Shown in pieces: positions 1 to 9,317 of a stretch of DNA of 64,000 nt. Source of the stretch: Streptomyces sp. NK08204 (GTDB taxonomy: Bacteria; Actinomycetota; Actinomycetes; Streptomycetales; Streptomycetaceae); assembly GCF_020400585.1 (NCBI RefSeq), contig NZ_JAINVF010000014.1, positions 1 through 64,000 on the forward strand. The letters run 5' to 3'. The position numbers and the translations under genes were made by a program. The notes below the pieces were generated by a model. That model ran no database searches, had not been told where the DNA came from, and saw nothing but the letters and a program-made list of their open reading frames with translations. Numbering within the stretch: position 1 is the stretch's first letter; each line of letters begins with the position of its first letter.

Positions 1-188
1 ATGTTTCAAACTCTATCAGTGTTTTTCCGTCTCCCTGACCACATCTCCCGCGGACATGCGGAAGGCGACCCTGGATGGGATCTGACAAGTTTGGATGCTG
101 CTGAGAGATGACGCTTTCACGCCGGTCCGCCTCAAGCAGGGTTACGACTGTACACGGAGCCCCGAAGCAGGTGCAAATGAACCGGGCT
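1..188. other. Upstream region without a recognisable gene
   Basis: No convincing coding frame lies here. The first 30 bases are AT-rich for this chromosome and may belong to the promoter of a gene outside the window. The rest is the distal upstream region of crr. An open frame at 95-283 shows no recognisable protein and runs through the DasR site, so it was not called. Confidence 0.5.
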
Positions 189-204
189 GGTGGTCTAGAC
201 CACT
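189..204. promoter_or_regulatory. DasR-responsive element (dre) upstream of crr-ptsI
   Basis: The 16-mer GGTGGTCTAGACCACT contains the perfect 12-bp palindrome TGGTCTAGACCA at 191-202 and closely matches the dre consensus ACTGGTCTAGACCAGT bound by the GntR-family regulator DasR. DasR is known to control the general PTS genes crr-ptsI in Streptomyces and releases DNA on binding glucosamine-6-phosphate. The site lies 115 bp before the crr start codon. The site is seen directly; regulation is inferred from the family. Confidence 0.9.
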
Positions 205-319
205 AGCTGGTAGCTTCCATGCGGAACGGCCACTTCATCTGGCATACCCTGCTGCTGCGTGTGCCGTCCGGGACAGCCCGTGACGGCTCCTGTGCAGCTC
301 CACCCCTGGGAGGCTTCCC

Positions 320-769
320 ATGACCACCGTGACGTCCCCGGTCGCTGGACGCGCCATCGGACTGGCCGCTGTGCCGGATCCGGTCTTCTCCGGGGCCATG
401 GTCGGCCCGGGCACGGCGATCGACCCCGTACGTGAACCCTCCGAGGCGGTAGCGCCCGTCGACGGCGTCATCCTCTCCCTGCACCCGCACGCCTTCGTCG
501 TTCTCGACGCGAGCGGACGCGGCGTACTCACCCATCTCGGCATCGACACCGTGCAGCTCAACGGCGAGGGCTTCGAGCTCCTCGTCAGCAAGGGCGACAC
601 CGTCACGCGCGGCCAGGGCATCGTGCGCTGGGACCCCGCCGCAGTGGAGGCTGCGGGCAAGTCCCCGGTGTGCCCGATCGTCGCGCTCGAGGCCACGGCC
701 GAGTCCCTCTCCGACCTCCGCGACAGTGGCGATGTGAAGGCCGGCGACAGCCTCTTCGCCTGGCAGTGA
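320..769 (+). CDS. crr: PTS system glucose-type IIA component (EIIA-Crr)
   Basis: Cytoplasmic phosphocarrier of 149 residues that takes phosphate from HPr and passes it to EIIB domains of sugar permeases; in Streptomyces it serves N-acetylglucosamine uptake. The fold starts with a PVxG-type segment and keeps both active-site histidines: His72 in LTHLGIDTV, the phosphorylated residue, and His57 in HPHAFVV. Length matches single-domain IIA(Glc) proteins. The ATG is preceded by GGGAGG at 7-8 bp. It is followed by ptsI after 81 bp, and the pair has one upstream dre site, so co-transcription under DasR is likely. ptsH is not in the window. Confidence 0.95.
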   Translation: MTTVTSPVAGRAIGLAAVPDPVFSGAMVGPGTAIDPVREPSEAVAPVDGVILSLHPHAFVVLDASGRGVLTHLGIDTVQLNGEGFELLVSKGDTVTRGQGIVRWDPAAVEAAGKSPVCPIVALEATAESLSDLRDSGDVKAGDSLFAWQ

Positions 770-850
770 CGGCAGTGCCGGCCCGAAGGGCGGCGAACAC
801 GACAACCCCTGCGGCGGCGGGACCTGCCGCACTTATCGGAGACGGGTGAG

Positions 851-2521
851 ATGGAAACAACGCTGCGAGGCGTCGGCGTGAGCCATGGCGTGGCGATCGG
901 CGAGGTTCGGCACATGGGAACCGCGGTGCTCGAACCGCCGGCGAAGCAGATCCCGGCGGAAGAGGCGGGACGCGAGCAGGGCCGCGCCCGTCAGGCCGTG
1001 GACGCCGTTGCCGCCGACCTGGTGGCGCGCGGCAATCTGGCGGGCGGCGAGGCCCAGGCCGTGCTCGAGGCGCAGGCCATGATGGCGCAGGACCCCGAGC
1101 TGATGGCGGACGTGGACCGGCGGATCGCTGTCGGCAGCACGGCGGAGCGTGCCGTGTACGACGCGTTCGCCGCCTACCGTGAGCTGCTGGCCGGTGCGGG
1201 TGAGTATCTCGCCGGCCGCGTAGCCGACCTGGATGACGTGCGCAATCGCATCGTCGCCCGGCTGCTCGGGGTGCCGATGCCCGGTGTCCCGGACAGTGAC
1301 GAGCCCTATGTGCTCGTGGCGCGCGATCTCGCGCCGGCCGACACGGCACTTCTCGACCCGGCCCTCGTGCTCGGCTTCGTCACCGAAGAGGGCGGGCCGC
1401 CGAGCCACAGCGCCATCCTCGCGCGGGCGCTCGGCGTCCCGGCGGTCGTGGCGCTGCCGGGCGCCGGTGAGCTGGCGGAGGGCACGGTGATCGCCGTGGA
1501 CGGCAGCACCGGTGACGTCTTCGTGAACCCGAGCGCCGAGAAGACGGCGCAGCTGGAGGCCGCTGCGGCCGAGCGCAAGGCCGCGCTGGCCGCCGCGACC
1601 GGGCCCGGTGTCACCGCCGACGGGCACAAGGTGCCGCTGCTGGCCAACGTGGGCGGCCCGGCGGATGTGCCGGCCGCGGTGGAGGCCGGGGCCGAGGGCG
1701 TCGGTCTGTTCCGTACCGAGTTCCTGTTCCTGGACGACAGCAAGAACGCGCCGTCCGAGGAGAAGCAGGTCGAGGCCTACCGGCAGGTGCTGGAGGCGTT
1801 CCCCGAGGGCCGGGTGGTCGTACGGGTGCTGGACGCGGGCGCCGACAAACCGCTGGACTTCCTGACGCCGGCGGACGAGCCGAACCCGGCGCTGGGCGTG
1901 CGGGGCCTGCGGACGCTGCTCGACCACCCCGACATCCTGCGTACGCAGCTGACCGCGCTGGCGAAGGCCGCCGAGGGGCTGCCGGTCTACCTCGAGGTCA
2001 TGGCGCCCATGGTGGCGGACCGTGCCGACGCCAGGGCGTTCGCGGACGCCTGCCGGGCCGCGGGGCTGCCGGCGAAGTTCGGCGCGATGGTCGAGATCCC
2101 GTCGGCCGCTCTTCGGGCACGGTCGATCCTGCAGGAGGTCGAGTTCCTGTCGCTGGGGACGAACGACCTCGCGCAGTACACGTTCGCGGCGGACCGGCAG
2201 GTGGGCGCGGTGTCGCGGCTGCAGGACCCATGGCAGCCCGCGCTCCTGGACCTGGTCGCCCTGGCCGCCGAGGCGGCCAGGGCCGAGGGCAAGAGCTGCG
2301 GCGTGTGCGGCGAGGCCGCGTCCGACCCCCTGCTGGCCTGCGTGCTGACGGGTCTGGGCGTCACCTCCTTGTCCATGGGTGCGGCGGCCATTCCTTATGT
2401 GCGGGCGACGCTGGCGAAGTACACGCTGGCGCAGTGCGAGCGGGCCGCTGCCGCTGCTCGTGCCGCCGACAGCGCCGAGGACGCGCGCTGCGCTGCTCAG
2501 GCGGTGCTGTCCGGCGAGTAG
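851..2521 (+). CDS. ptsI: Phosphoenolpyruvate-protein phosphotransferase (PTS enzyme I)
   Basis: First enzyme of the PTS. It autophosphorylates from PEP and phosphorylates HPr in the cytoplasm. The 556-residue protein has the normal domain order: HPr-binding N-terminal helices, the phosphohistidine domain with His186 in EGGPPSHSAILAR, and a C-terminal PEP-binding barrel with GVGLFRTEFLF, a GTNDLAQYT segment and the catalytic-cysteine region GVCGEAASDP. The start ATG follows GGAG by 9 bp. It lies 81 bp after crr and ends just before a strong hairpin, so crr-ptsI looks like a self-contained operon. Confidence 0.97.
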   Translation: METTLRGVGVSHGVAIGEVRHMGTAVLEPPAKQIPAEEAGREQGRARQAVDAVAADLVARGNLAGGEAQAVLEAQAMMAQDPELMADVDRRIAVGSTAERAVYDAFAAYRELLAGAGEYLAGRVADLDDVRNRIVARLLGVPMPGVPDSDEPYVLVARDLAPADTALLDPALVLGFVTEEGGPPSHSAILARALGVPAVVALPGAGELAEGTVIAVDGSTGDVFVNPSAEKTAQLEAAAAERKAALAAATGPGVTADGHKVPLLANVGGPADVPAAVEAGAEGVGLFRTEFLFLDDSKNAPSEEKQVEAYRQVLEAFPEGRVVVRVLDAGADKPLDFLTPADEPNPALGVRGLRTLLDHPDILRTQLTALAKAAEGLPVYLEVMAPMVADRADARAFADACRAAGLPAKFGAMVEIPSAALRARSILQEVEFLSLGTNDLAQYTFAADRQVGAVSRLQDPWQPALLDLVALAAEAARAEGKSCGVCGEAASDPLLACVLTGLGVTSLSMGAAAIPYVRATLAKYTLAQCERAAAAARAADSAEDARCAAQAVLSGE

Positions 2522-2551
2522 TCGTACCGGCGCGGCCGGTCTGCCGGGTTA

Positions 2552-2583
2552 AGGGGCGCCCCGCCTTCGGGTGGGGCGCCCCT
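2552..2583. terminator. Hairpin terminator after ptsI
   Basis: AGGGGCGCCCC at 2552-2562 pairs perfectly with 2573-2583 (11-bp GC stem, 10-base loop). It lies 30 bp after the ptsI stop and between the convergent ends of ptsI and the minus-strand gene ending at 2591, so it can serve both. No U-tract follows, as is usual in Streptomyces. Confidence 0.85.
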
Positions 2584-2590
2584 GCTGTGC

Positions 2591-3484
2591 TCAGTGGCGG
2601 TGTTCCGGTGCCGTGTCCTCCTCTGCGAGGTCGGGTGGCTCGCAGTAGTCGACGCCGGACTCCGGGGAGAGGAGGTCGCCCGATTCGACGTCGGTGCAGT
2701 AGGCGTCGAAGACCTCCGAGGCGGTGAGGGGTTCCAGGCCGCCGCCGCGCAGCCGCCAGCCGCAGACCCGGTCGGCCGTGCCGGCGGTGCTGGTGCGCAT
2801 GACGAGGCCGCCTGGGCTGCGGGTCGCGAGTCCCAGGGCGAGGACGCTGGTGAATTCCAGGGCTTCCGCGTCGTCGAATCGCGGGCGGCCATCGGCGTCC
2901 CGGTCGCCGTGGAGGACGGAGATCAGGGTTTCCGGTGGTCCGGAGACGCTGCAGACGAGGTGCCTGTCGCCGGCAGGAGCGCTGTGGAGGATGCGGGTCA
3001 GGATGGTGGAGGCGCGGTCGAAGGCCGCGCGGCCGATGTCCTCGCCGCAAGTGGGGCAGGGACCGAGGCGGGTCAGCAGGGTGGTGGCGTACTCCCAGGT
3101 GGCCTGCCGTACCGCCTCGTCCACGAGGGCGGGCAGGAGCGTGGCCAGGGGCCGGCCGTCGTAGGGGACGGTGGGGCCGGTGGCCGCGAGTTCAGCGGTG
3201 AAACGGGTCCGGCTCGCGGGTGCCTCGGGATCGAGACCTGTGCTCGCGCAGAATTCGGCGTATTCCTCGGGGTCGAACAGGGCGAGTGTGGTGTGGCTGC
3301 CCTGGGCGGCCCGTGTCTTGAGGAGGGCCTCGACCTGCTGCAGGTAGGTGGGATGGTCGTCGAAGGTGAAGCTGCGGTAGCGCCGCATGGCACGGAAGTC
3401 GTGCTCGTCGGTGAGCAGGCCGATGGTGCCGGCGATTTCGCGGCGCAGGAAGCGTCGCATGGTGGTGTGGTCGGAGTGCGCCAT
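2591..3484 (-). CDS. Hypothetical protein, 297 aa
   Basis: I do not recognise the family. The protein starts MAHSDHTTMRRFLRREIAG. It is soluble, acidic towards the C-terminus, and has no signal peptide or membrane segment. A central CPTCGED motif gives two cysteines that could bind metal, but no second CxxC pair is obvious, so a zinc ribbon is not supported. The final 60 residues are rich in Asp and Glu. Codon use is typical of the neighbours. It is a single gene, convergent with ptsI and separated from the next upstream minus-strand gene by the hairpin at 3550-3596. Confidence 0.75.
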   Translation of the reverse strand: MAHSDHTTMRRFLRREIAGTIGLLTDEHDFRAMRRYRSFTFDDHPTYLQQVEALLKTRAAQGSHTTLALFDPEEYAEFCASTGLDPEAPASRTRFTAELAATGPTVPYDGRPLATLLPALVDEAVRQATWEYATTLLTRLGPCPTCGEDIGRAAFDRASTILTRILHSAPAGDRHLVCSVSGPPETLISVLHGDRDADGRPRFDDAEALEFTSVLALGLATRSPGGLVMRTSTAGTADRVCGWRLRGGGLEPLTASEVFDAYCTDVESGDLLSPESGVDYCEPPDLAEEDTAPEHRH

Positions 3485-3549
3485 GTTTTCCCCCAGTCGC
3501 GCAGTCGATCAGTGCTCACTCACCGTAACCGGCAGCACTGACAACGGAA

Positions 3550-3596
3550 CCGGCCCCGGATCATGCCGAGGTGTTCGGCGAGCTCCGGGGCCGGTG
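3550..3596. terminator. Hairpin terminator after the acetoacetyl-CoA synthetase gene
   Basis: ACCGGCCCCGGA (3550-3561) pairs perfectly with 3585-3596. The loop itself contains a smaller hairpin, GCCGA/TCGGC. It lies 15 bp beyond the stop at 3612 on the minus strand, where a terminator is expected. Confidence 0.8.
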
Positions 3597-3611
3597 GTGG
3601 AAGGGGGCGGG

Positions 3612-5579
3612 TCAGGCGCGCTTGCGGGCCAGTTCCTCGTAGAAGCCCAGCAGGGCCAGGTTGTCGATGGATCCGGGGTTGACCGCCTTCTGCAGCGGTG
3701 TGCCCTGCAGGAGCCGCTTGACCGGGACCTCGATGCGCTTTCCGGTGAGAGTGTGGGGGATGCCGGGGACCTCGATGATCTCGTCGGGCACGTGGCGTGG
3801 TGAGAGCTGCTCGCGGATGGCCTTCTTGATGCGGGTCAGCAGTACCTCGTCCAGGACGGCACCCGGGGTGAGGTGGACGAACAGGGGCATCCAGTAGCCG
3901 CCGTCGGGCTCTTCGATGCCGATGACGAGGGACTCCCTGATCTCGGGCAGGCGTTCGACGACCTCGTAGATGTCGGCCGACCCCATGCGGACGCCCTGCC
4001 GGTTGAGGGTGGAGTCGGAGCGGCCGTGGATGATCACCGAGCCGCGTGAGGTCAGGGTGATCCAGTCGCCGTGGCGCCAGAAGCCGGGATAGGTGTCGAA
4101 GTAGCTGTCGTGGTAGCGGCTGCCGTCGGGGTCGTTCCAGAAGCGGATCGGCATGGAGGGCATGGGATTGGTGACGACCAGCTCGCCCACCTCGTCCACC
4201 AGGGGCTTGCCGCTGGGGTCCCAGGACTGCAGGTCGGTGCCGAGGCCGGGGGCCTGGAGTTCGCCGATGTGGACGGGCAGGGTCGGTACGGCTCCGGCGA
4301 AGCAGGAGCAGACGTCGGTGCCGCCGCTGACGGAGGCGATCCACAGGTCGTCGCGGACCTCGTCGTGGAGCCAGCGGAACCCGTCGGGCGGCAGGGGGGA
4401 ACCGGTGGTGGCGACGCACTGGATCTTCGAGAGGTCGAAGTCGCGGGCGGGGTGCACCCCCGCCTTGCGGCAGGCCATGACGTAGGCGGCGGAGGTGCCG
4501 TAGAGGGTGGCTCCGGTGCGTTCGGCGATCCGCCACTGGGCTCCGGTGTCGGGGTACCCGGGGCTGCCGTCGTACAGGACGATCGTCGTTCCGGTGAGCA
4601 GGCCGGAGACGAGGAAGTTCCACATCATCCAGCCGGTGGACGTGTACCAGAAGAAACGGTCCCCGGGGCCGAGGTCGCAGTGCAGGCCGAGCTGCTTGAG
4701 GTGCTCGACCAGGATGCCGCCCTGGGACTGGACGATGGCCTTGGGAAGACCGGTGGTGCCGGAGGAGTACAGCACCCACAGGGGGTGGTCGAACGGGACC
4801 TGCTCGAAGACGGGCTCGGTGTCGGCCGAAGTCAGGGCAGCCCAGTCCAGGACGCCCTCGGGTGCCTCGGTGCCGAGGAGAGGAATGTGCACCACGGCGC
4901 GCAGGGTAGGCAGCTCGCGGCGCAGCTCGGCGACGATCTCGCGACGGTCGTGCTCCTTGCCGCCGTAGCGGTAGCCGTCGACGGTGAACAGGACGACGGG
5001 CTCGACCTGCTGGAAGCGGTCGAGGACGCTGCGGGCGCCGAAGTCGGGGGCGCACGAGGTCCACACGCCGCCGACGGCCGCCGTGGCGAGGAGGGCGACG
5101 ACGGCCTCGGGGATGTTGGGGAGGTAGCCGCTGACGCGGTCGCCGGGACGGACGCCGAGCGCGCGGAGTTCGGCGGCCAGGGAGCCCACCTGGCGGCGCA
5201 GCTCGGACCAGGTCACCGGGCGTGGGTCGTGGGTCTCGTCGACGTACAGGAGGGCGGGTTCGTCCTCGCGGCCGGCCGCGGCGCGCAGGGCGTGTTCGGC
5301 GTAGTTGAGGGTGGCGCCGGGGAACCACTGGGCGCCCGGCATCGACCGGTCGCCGAGCACGCGCGAGTAGGGGGTGGAGAAGCGTACGTCGAACCACTCG
5401 GTGACGGCTTTCCAGAAGGTGTCGAGCTGGTCGACGGACCACCGGTGCAGGGCCGGGTAACCGCCCTCGGCGGGGGCGCCGTGGTGCTCGGCGGCCCAGG
5501 CCTGGAATTTGGTGATGTGCGCCTGGGCGATCCGCTCGGGATCGGGCTGCCAGAGTGGCTGGGCGTTCTCTGTCGACAT
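3612..5579 (-). CDS. Acetoacetate-CoA ligase (acetoacetyl-CoA synthetase)
   Basis: Cytoplasmic ANL-superfamily enzyme, 655 residues, that activates acetoacetate with ATP and CoA and feeds C4 units to primary or secondary metabolism. The AMP-binding P-loop YSSGTTGLPKAI is present, and the C-terminal lid ends in PHTLTGKRIEVPVKRLL with the catalytic Lys region typical of the acetoacetyl-CoA subfamily. An N-terminal ACS-type domain (WQPDPERIAQAHITKFQAW) is also typical. An in-frame ATG lies at 5669, but I chose 5579 because GGGAG precedes it by 8 bp and the 30 extra residues have no family similarity. Divergent from the GH31 gene, with about 214 bp between starts. Confidence 0.9.
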   Translation of the reverse strand: MSTENAQPLWQPDPERIAQAHITKFQAWAAEHHGAPAEGGYPALHRWSVDQLDTFWKAVTEWFDVRFSTPYSRVLGDRSMPGAQWFPGATLNYAEHALRAAAGREDEPALLYVDETHDPRPVTWSELRRQVGSLAAELRALGVRPGDRVSGYLPNIPEAVVALLATAAVGGVWTSCAPDFGARSVLDRFQQVEPVVLFTVDGYRYGGKEHDRREIVAELRRELPTLRAVVHIPLLGTEAPEGVLDWAALTSADTEPVFEQVPFDHPLWVLYSSGTTGLPKAIVQSQGGILVEHLKQLGLHCDLGPGDRFFWYTSTGWMMWNFLVSGLLTGTTIVLYDGSPGYPDTGAQWRIAERTGATLYGTSAAYVMACRKAGVHPARDFDLSKIQCVATTGSPLPPDGFRWLHDEVRDDLWIASVSGGTDVCSCFAGAVPTLPVHIGELQAPGLGTDLQSWDPSGKPLVDEVGELVVTNPMPSMPIRFWNDPDGSRYHDSYFDTYPGFWRHGDWITLTSRGSVIIHGRSDSTLNRQGVRMGSADIYEVVERLPEIRESLVIGIEEPDGGYWMPLFVHLTPGAVLDEVLLTRIKKAIREQLSPRHVPDEIIEVPGIPHTLTGKRIEVPVKRLLQGTPLQKAVNPGSIDNLALLGFYEELARKRA

Positions 5580-5793
5580 GTGGGCGGCTCCCGGGCTGTG
5601 CGCGTCGTGTGCGTCGGTCCGCGCACGGGCTGGGGTGTGCGCGTGACGCGGCTGACAGGACGATGCCATGTGATCGACTTATGCACCAGGGCGTGCCCCA
5701 CATAGTCGGTGTCATGAAGATGTGGGCCTGGCACGGGTGAACGGTAGTTGAACGCCACGCGCGCGTGGGGCGGTCAGTGGCAGGGTGAGCAGC

Positions 5794-8154
5794 ATGGACG
5801 GTCGTGACCTGGTGCGTTCGGTGAGTGTGGTCGGTTCGGGAAAGGCGGCTGGGAGGTTGCGCACCGTACGGGCCGCGTGGCGCAGGAGGCGGATAGACGC
5901 CACCGGGCTGCCGCCGCGGGGGGCCGAGCGCGCGCGGGTTCCGGGACGGGTCCAGGAGGTGGAGCCGGGTCCCGGAGGCGGTCTGATCCGCTTCAGCCGG
6001 TCGGAGCTGCGGATCACCGTGGCGGTCAACGGAGCTGTCTTCCTGGGCTGGGACGGGGCGGGTCCGGAGCCGTCGTACGCGCTTGCCGGCGGCTGTCCCG
6101 AGCCGGATCCGCGGGCGGTGCTGGAGCCGGACAAGGACGGCGGCTGGCGGGTGGTCGCCGAGAGGGTGACGGTGGTCGTCTCGCGGCACGGCGCGGTGGA
6201 GGTGTGCACGCCGGGCGGTGTGACCCTGCGCCGGGACCTTCCGCCGCGCTGGTGGGAGCCGGTCGGCGGGGGTGAGGCTCGGTGGATGCAACGGTCGGAG
6301 GTGGCGGCGGACGCCAGGTTCTTCGGCCTGGGTGGGCGCGCCTGCGGGCCCCGACTGCGAGACGGCACGTACCGGCTGTGGAACACCGACCCTGGCCGGG
6401 CGTTCGGGCCGGGCGACGATCCGCTGTATCTCACCATGCCGGTGCAGCTGGTGGTGGCGGACGCCGCCGCGCATCTGGTGTTCCACGACACCTCGTGGGA
6501 CGGCACGGTGACCCTGCGGGAGGGCGAGGAGGGCGCCGGCTCCGGGCACGACCGGGCGGGGCGCTGCGAGGTGCGGATGGACGGCGGCCCGCTGCGGTGC
6601 TGGGTGGCGGTGGGCACGCCCGCGCGCGTGCTGCTCACGTGGGCGTCGCTGACCGGGGCGCCGGCGCTGCCGCCCGCGTGGGCGCTCGGCCATCATCACG
6701 CGCGGTGGGGTTTCGGCAGTGAGCAGGAGGTGCGCCGGATCGTCTCGGGTTACCAGGAGCGCGGCCTTCCGCTCGACGCGGTCCACCTGGACATCGACCA
6801 TTTCGAGGACCATCAGGTGTTCACGGTCGACCAGGAACGCTTTCCCAAGCTCCCCGTGCTCGCGGAGGAGCTGCGCCGCGACGGGATCCGGCTGGTGTCC
6901 ATCGTCGACCCAGCGGTGAAGGCCGCGCCCGGCAATCCTGTCTACGACAGCGGTTCGGCCGTGGACGCGTTCGCGCAAGACGCCTCTGGGCGCACGGTAC
7001 GGGGTGTGGTGTGGTCCGGCGAGTCGGTGTACCCGGACTTCACGCACGCGCGCGTACGCAAGTGGTGGGGCGGGCTCTACGAGGAGCGACTGGGGCAGGG
7101 TTTCGCGGGTTTCTGGCACGACATGAACGAGCCCGTGTCGTTCACCGCGTTCGGTGAGCAGACGTTGCCGCGTTCGACACGGCACTCCTTGGAGGGCCGT
7201 GGCGGTGATCACCGGGAGGCCCACAACGTGTACGCGCTGTGCATGGCGCAGGCGGCCTACGAGGGGCTGCGCGAGCTGTCTCCGCACGAGCGGCCGTTCC
7301 TGTTCTCCCGCTCCGGCTGGGCGGGGATGCAGCGCTACGGGGGCACGTGGTCGGGGGACGTGGCGACAGGCTGGCCGGGGCTGCGGGCGTCGCTGTCGCT
7401 GGTCCTGGGGCTCGGGCTGTGCGGGGTGCCGTACTCGGGGCCGGACGTGGGCGGGTTCGACGGAAGTCCGTCGCCGGAGCTGTACCTGCGGTGGTTCCAG
7501 CTGGGGGCGCATCTGCCGTTGTTCCGGACGCATGCGAGCCTGCGGGCGGGGCGCAGGGAGCCGTGGGAGTTCGGTGCCGAGGTGCTGGAGCACGCGCGCG
7601 TGGCGCTGCTGCGACGCCGGCGTCTGCTGCCGTACTTCATGACGCTGGCGCATCTGGCCCGGCGCACCGGCGCGCCCTATGTGCGGCCCCTGTGGTGGGG
7701 GGCTCCGGAGGATCGCGCGCTGCGTGACTGCGAGGACGCGTTCCTGCTGGGCGACAGCCTTCTGGTGGCTCCGGTACTGGATCCGGGCGCCGACCGGCGT
7801 GCCGTGCAGCTGCCGCCGGGCCGCTGGTACGACACGGTGACGGAGGAGGCGTACGAGGGTGCGGCGCGGGTTCTGCTGGACGCGCCGCTGTCCCGGATAC
7901 CGGTGCTGGCGCGGGCGGGTGCCGTACTGCCCGTGCGCGGCGCGGACGGCGGGCTGGAGCTGGAGGTGTGGGCACCCGCGCGGGGGCGGACGGGGGGCGG
8001 ACTGGTGGTGCCGGACGCGGGCGACGGGTGGGACGAGCCGGAGATGGAGCGCTACGTCGCCCGCCGGCAGGGCCGGCGGGTGGTGGTCACCAGGGAGCGG
8101 GAGGACGGCGTGCAGGAGCCGCCCTACCCGGTGCGTGTGCGGGGGCTCGGCTGA
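5794..8154 (+). CDS. Glycoside hydrolase family 31 (alpha-glucosidase type)
   Basis: Exo-acting alpha-glycosidase of 786 residues, probably releasing glucose (or xylose) from oligosaccharides in the cytoplasm, since no signal peptide is visible. It has the GH31 order: N-terminal beta-sandwich, then the (beta/alpha)8 barrel from about residue 290 (PALPPAWALGHHHARWGF). The nucleophile is Asp443 in GFWHDMNEP and the acid/base is Asp522 in GGTWSGDVA. C-terminal beta-sandwiches follow. A GTG at 5785 could add three codons; ATG 5794 has AGGG at 8 bp and is preferred. Next to crr-ptsI this fits a carbohydrate-use neighbourhood, but substrate cannot be read from sequence. It ends 10 bp before the convergent Nudix gene. 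Confidence 0.9.
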   Translation: MDGRDLVRSVSVVGSGKAAGRLRTVRAAWRRRRIDATGLPPRGAERARVPGRVQEVEPGPGGGLIRFSRSELRITVAVNGAVFLGWDGAGPEPSYALAGGCPEPDPRAVLEPDKDGGWRVVAERVTVVVSRHGAVEVCTPGGVTLRRDLPPRWWEPVGGGEARWMQRSEVAADARFFGLGGRACGPRLRDGTYRLWNTDPGRAFGPGDDPLYLTMPVQLVVADAAAHLVFHDTSWDGTVTLREGEEGAGSGHDRAGRCEVRMDGGPLRCWVAVGTPARVLLTWASLTGAPALPPAWALGHHHARWGFGSEQEVRRIVSGYQERGLPLDAVHLDIDHFEDHQVFTVDQERFPKLPVLAEELRRDGIRLVSIVDPAVKAAPGNPVYDSGSAVDAFAQDASGRTVRGVVWSGESVYPDFTHARVRKWWGGLYEERLGQGFAGFWHDMNEPVSFTAFGEQTLPRSTRHSLEGRGGDHREAHNVYALCMAQAAYEGLRELSPHERPFLFSRSGWAGMQRYGGTWSGDVATGWPGLRASLSLVLGLGLCGVPYSGPDVGGFDGSPSPELYLRWFQLGAHLPLFRTHASLRAGRREPWEFGAEVLEHARVALLRRRRLLPYFMTLAHLARRTGAPYVRPLWWGAPEDRALRDCEDAFLLGDSLLVAPVLDPGADRRAVQLPPGRWYDTVTEEAYEGAARVLLDAPLSRIPVLARAGAVLPVRGADGGLELEVWAPARGRTGGGLVVPDAGDGWDEPEMERYVARRQGRRVVVTREREDGVQEPPYPVRVRGLG

Positions 8155-8164
8155 GCGGTACGGC

Positions 8165-8701
8165 TCAGACGTACCGGCCGTCGAACCATGCCTTCACGGC
8201 CGCGGTGTGCAGCGGGAAGGCGAGTTCCTCGGGCCTGCGCAGCAGCCGCCAGCCCTCGGTCTCGTCCGTGGGGGCGGAGGGCGGCAGGCCGTCGGCCGGG
8301 CGTTCCGGGAGCAGTCCGAACAACAGCAGGTGCCCGTCGGGCGAGCTCATGGCGTCCACGAGCCGTACGTCGCGGGCGGCGGCGTCGATGCCCGTCTCCT
8401 CCTTGAGTTCGCGGACTACGGCCTGCTTCCAGTCCTCCCGGTCGTCGACGTATCCGCCGGGCAGTGCCGTGCCTCCGCGCGCGGGGGCGACGGTTCGGGT
8501 GACGACGACCAGGGCGGTGCCCTTGGTGTCGTAGACGGGCTGGAGCGCGATCGCGACCGGCAGCGGGTTGCGGTAGGCGACGGTGCCGCAGGAGGGGCAG
8601 GTGCGCGGCCAGCCGGAGATGCCCTCTCCGTAGGGCGCTCCGCAGCTCGAACAGTGAGAGTCCGGAGCGGAGTTGGCAGTTGAGTGCTGAGTTTCGGACA
8701 C
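8165..8701 (-). CDS. Nudix hydrolase with N-terminal zinc ribbon
   Basis: Cytoplasmic hydrolase of nucleoside-diphosphate-linked substrates, 178 residues. A zinc ribbon is formed by Cys17, Cys20, Cys35 and Cys38 (CSSC and CPSC), as in NudC-like and related Nudix proteins. The Nudix box is intact from Gly83 to Ile105, with Glu89 and RELKEETG at 97-104, so catalysis is expected. The protein is too short for a full NADH pyrophosphatase (NudC), so the substrate is unknown. It is monocistronic and convergent with the GH31 gene. Confidence 0.88.
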   Translation of the reverse strand: MSETQHSTANSAPDSHCSSCGAPYGEGISGWPRTCPSCGTVAYRNPLPVAIALQPVYDTKGTALVVVTRTVAPARGGTALPGGYVDDREDWKQAVVRELKEETGIDAAARDVRLVDAMSSPDGHLLLFGLLPERPADGLPPSAPTDETEGWRLLRRPEELAFPLHTAAVKAWFDGRYV

Positions 8702-9317
8702 GCGCGGACTGTATCCGATCGCGGGAAGGACGTCTTCCGGAAGCAGAATGACAGGGATTGACGAGGCCGGGTGACCCCCGGCGGTTCACCGCAGCGGTCT
8801 GCCTCTTCGCGACGGCTCGCGGCGGATTCCCTGACGTTCCGCCAGGTGGGGGCGGCCGGCATGGACTTCGCCACCGGCACGGGGCGGCCCGGCCGTTGCG
8901 GATCCTGGCGGTACGAATTCCGGCGGTACGGATCCAGGTGGAGTCGACGCCGACCCCGCGCTTCCCGGGGCGCGACAGGTCTCAGGGACCGTGCAGCGGG
9001 ACGACGCCGGCGCCGGGCTCACCTCTTACGGGAAGGCCGTGCCCGCTCAGGCCGTCGCCAGGTCTGTGAAATGACGTGGCAGTCGGCAGACGCCGCGGGC
9101 ACGCGCCAGGTCGCCGGGGCCCGTGGGGGAATCACCGCCGGTCAGGGGGTGTTCGGGTGGGAATCGGCGGTGGTCGCGGCGCGCTGCCGAATGCGGCGAC
9201 GCGAGTGCGGCAGCCGGGTCCGATGATGTTGTCGACGCTCTGCGACCACCCCGGAATCCTGCGTGAACGTCTCATGAACTGCGCCTGGGCGCACGCGGTC
9301 GGAGCCATCATGCTCCC
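8702..9317. other. 616-bp intergenic region, no gene seen
   Basis: No open frame here has recognisable family features or a convincing start. The region holds the upstream sequences of the divergent Nudix and EAL-GGDEF genes. Small GC-rich dyads are present, but none stands out from background. Confidence 0.5.

Noticed and set aside
3520-7653. 1377-codon open frame on the minus strand across the acetoacetyl-CoA synthetase and GH31 genes
   Set aside because: It crosses two well-supported genes in other frames and encodes Arg/Pro/His-rich sequence with no family features.
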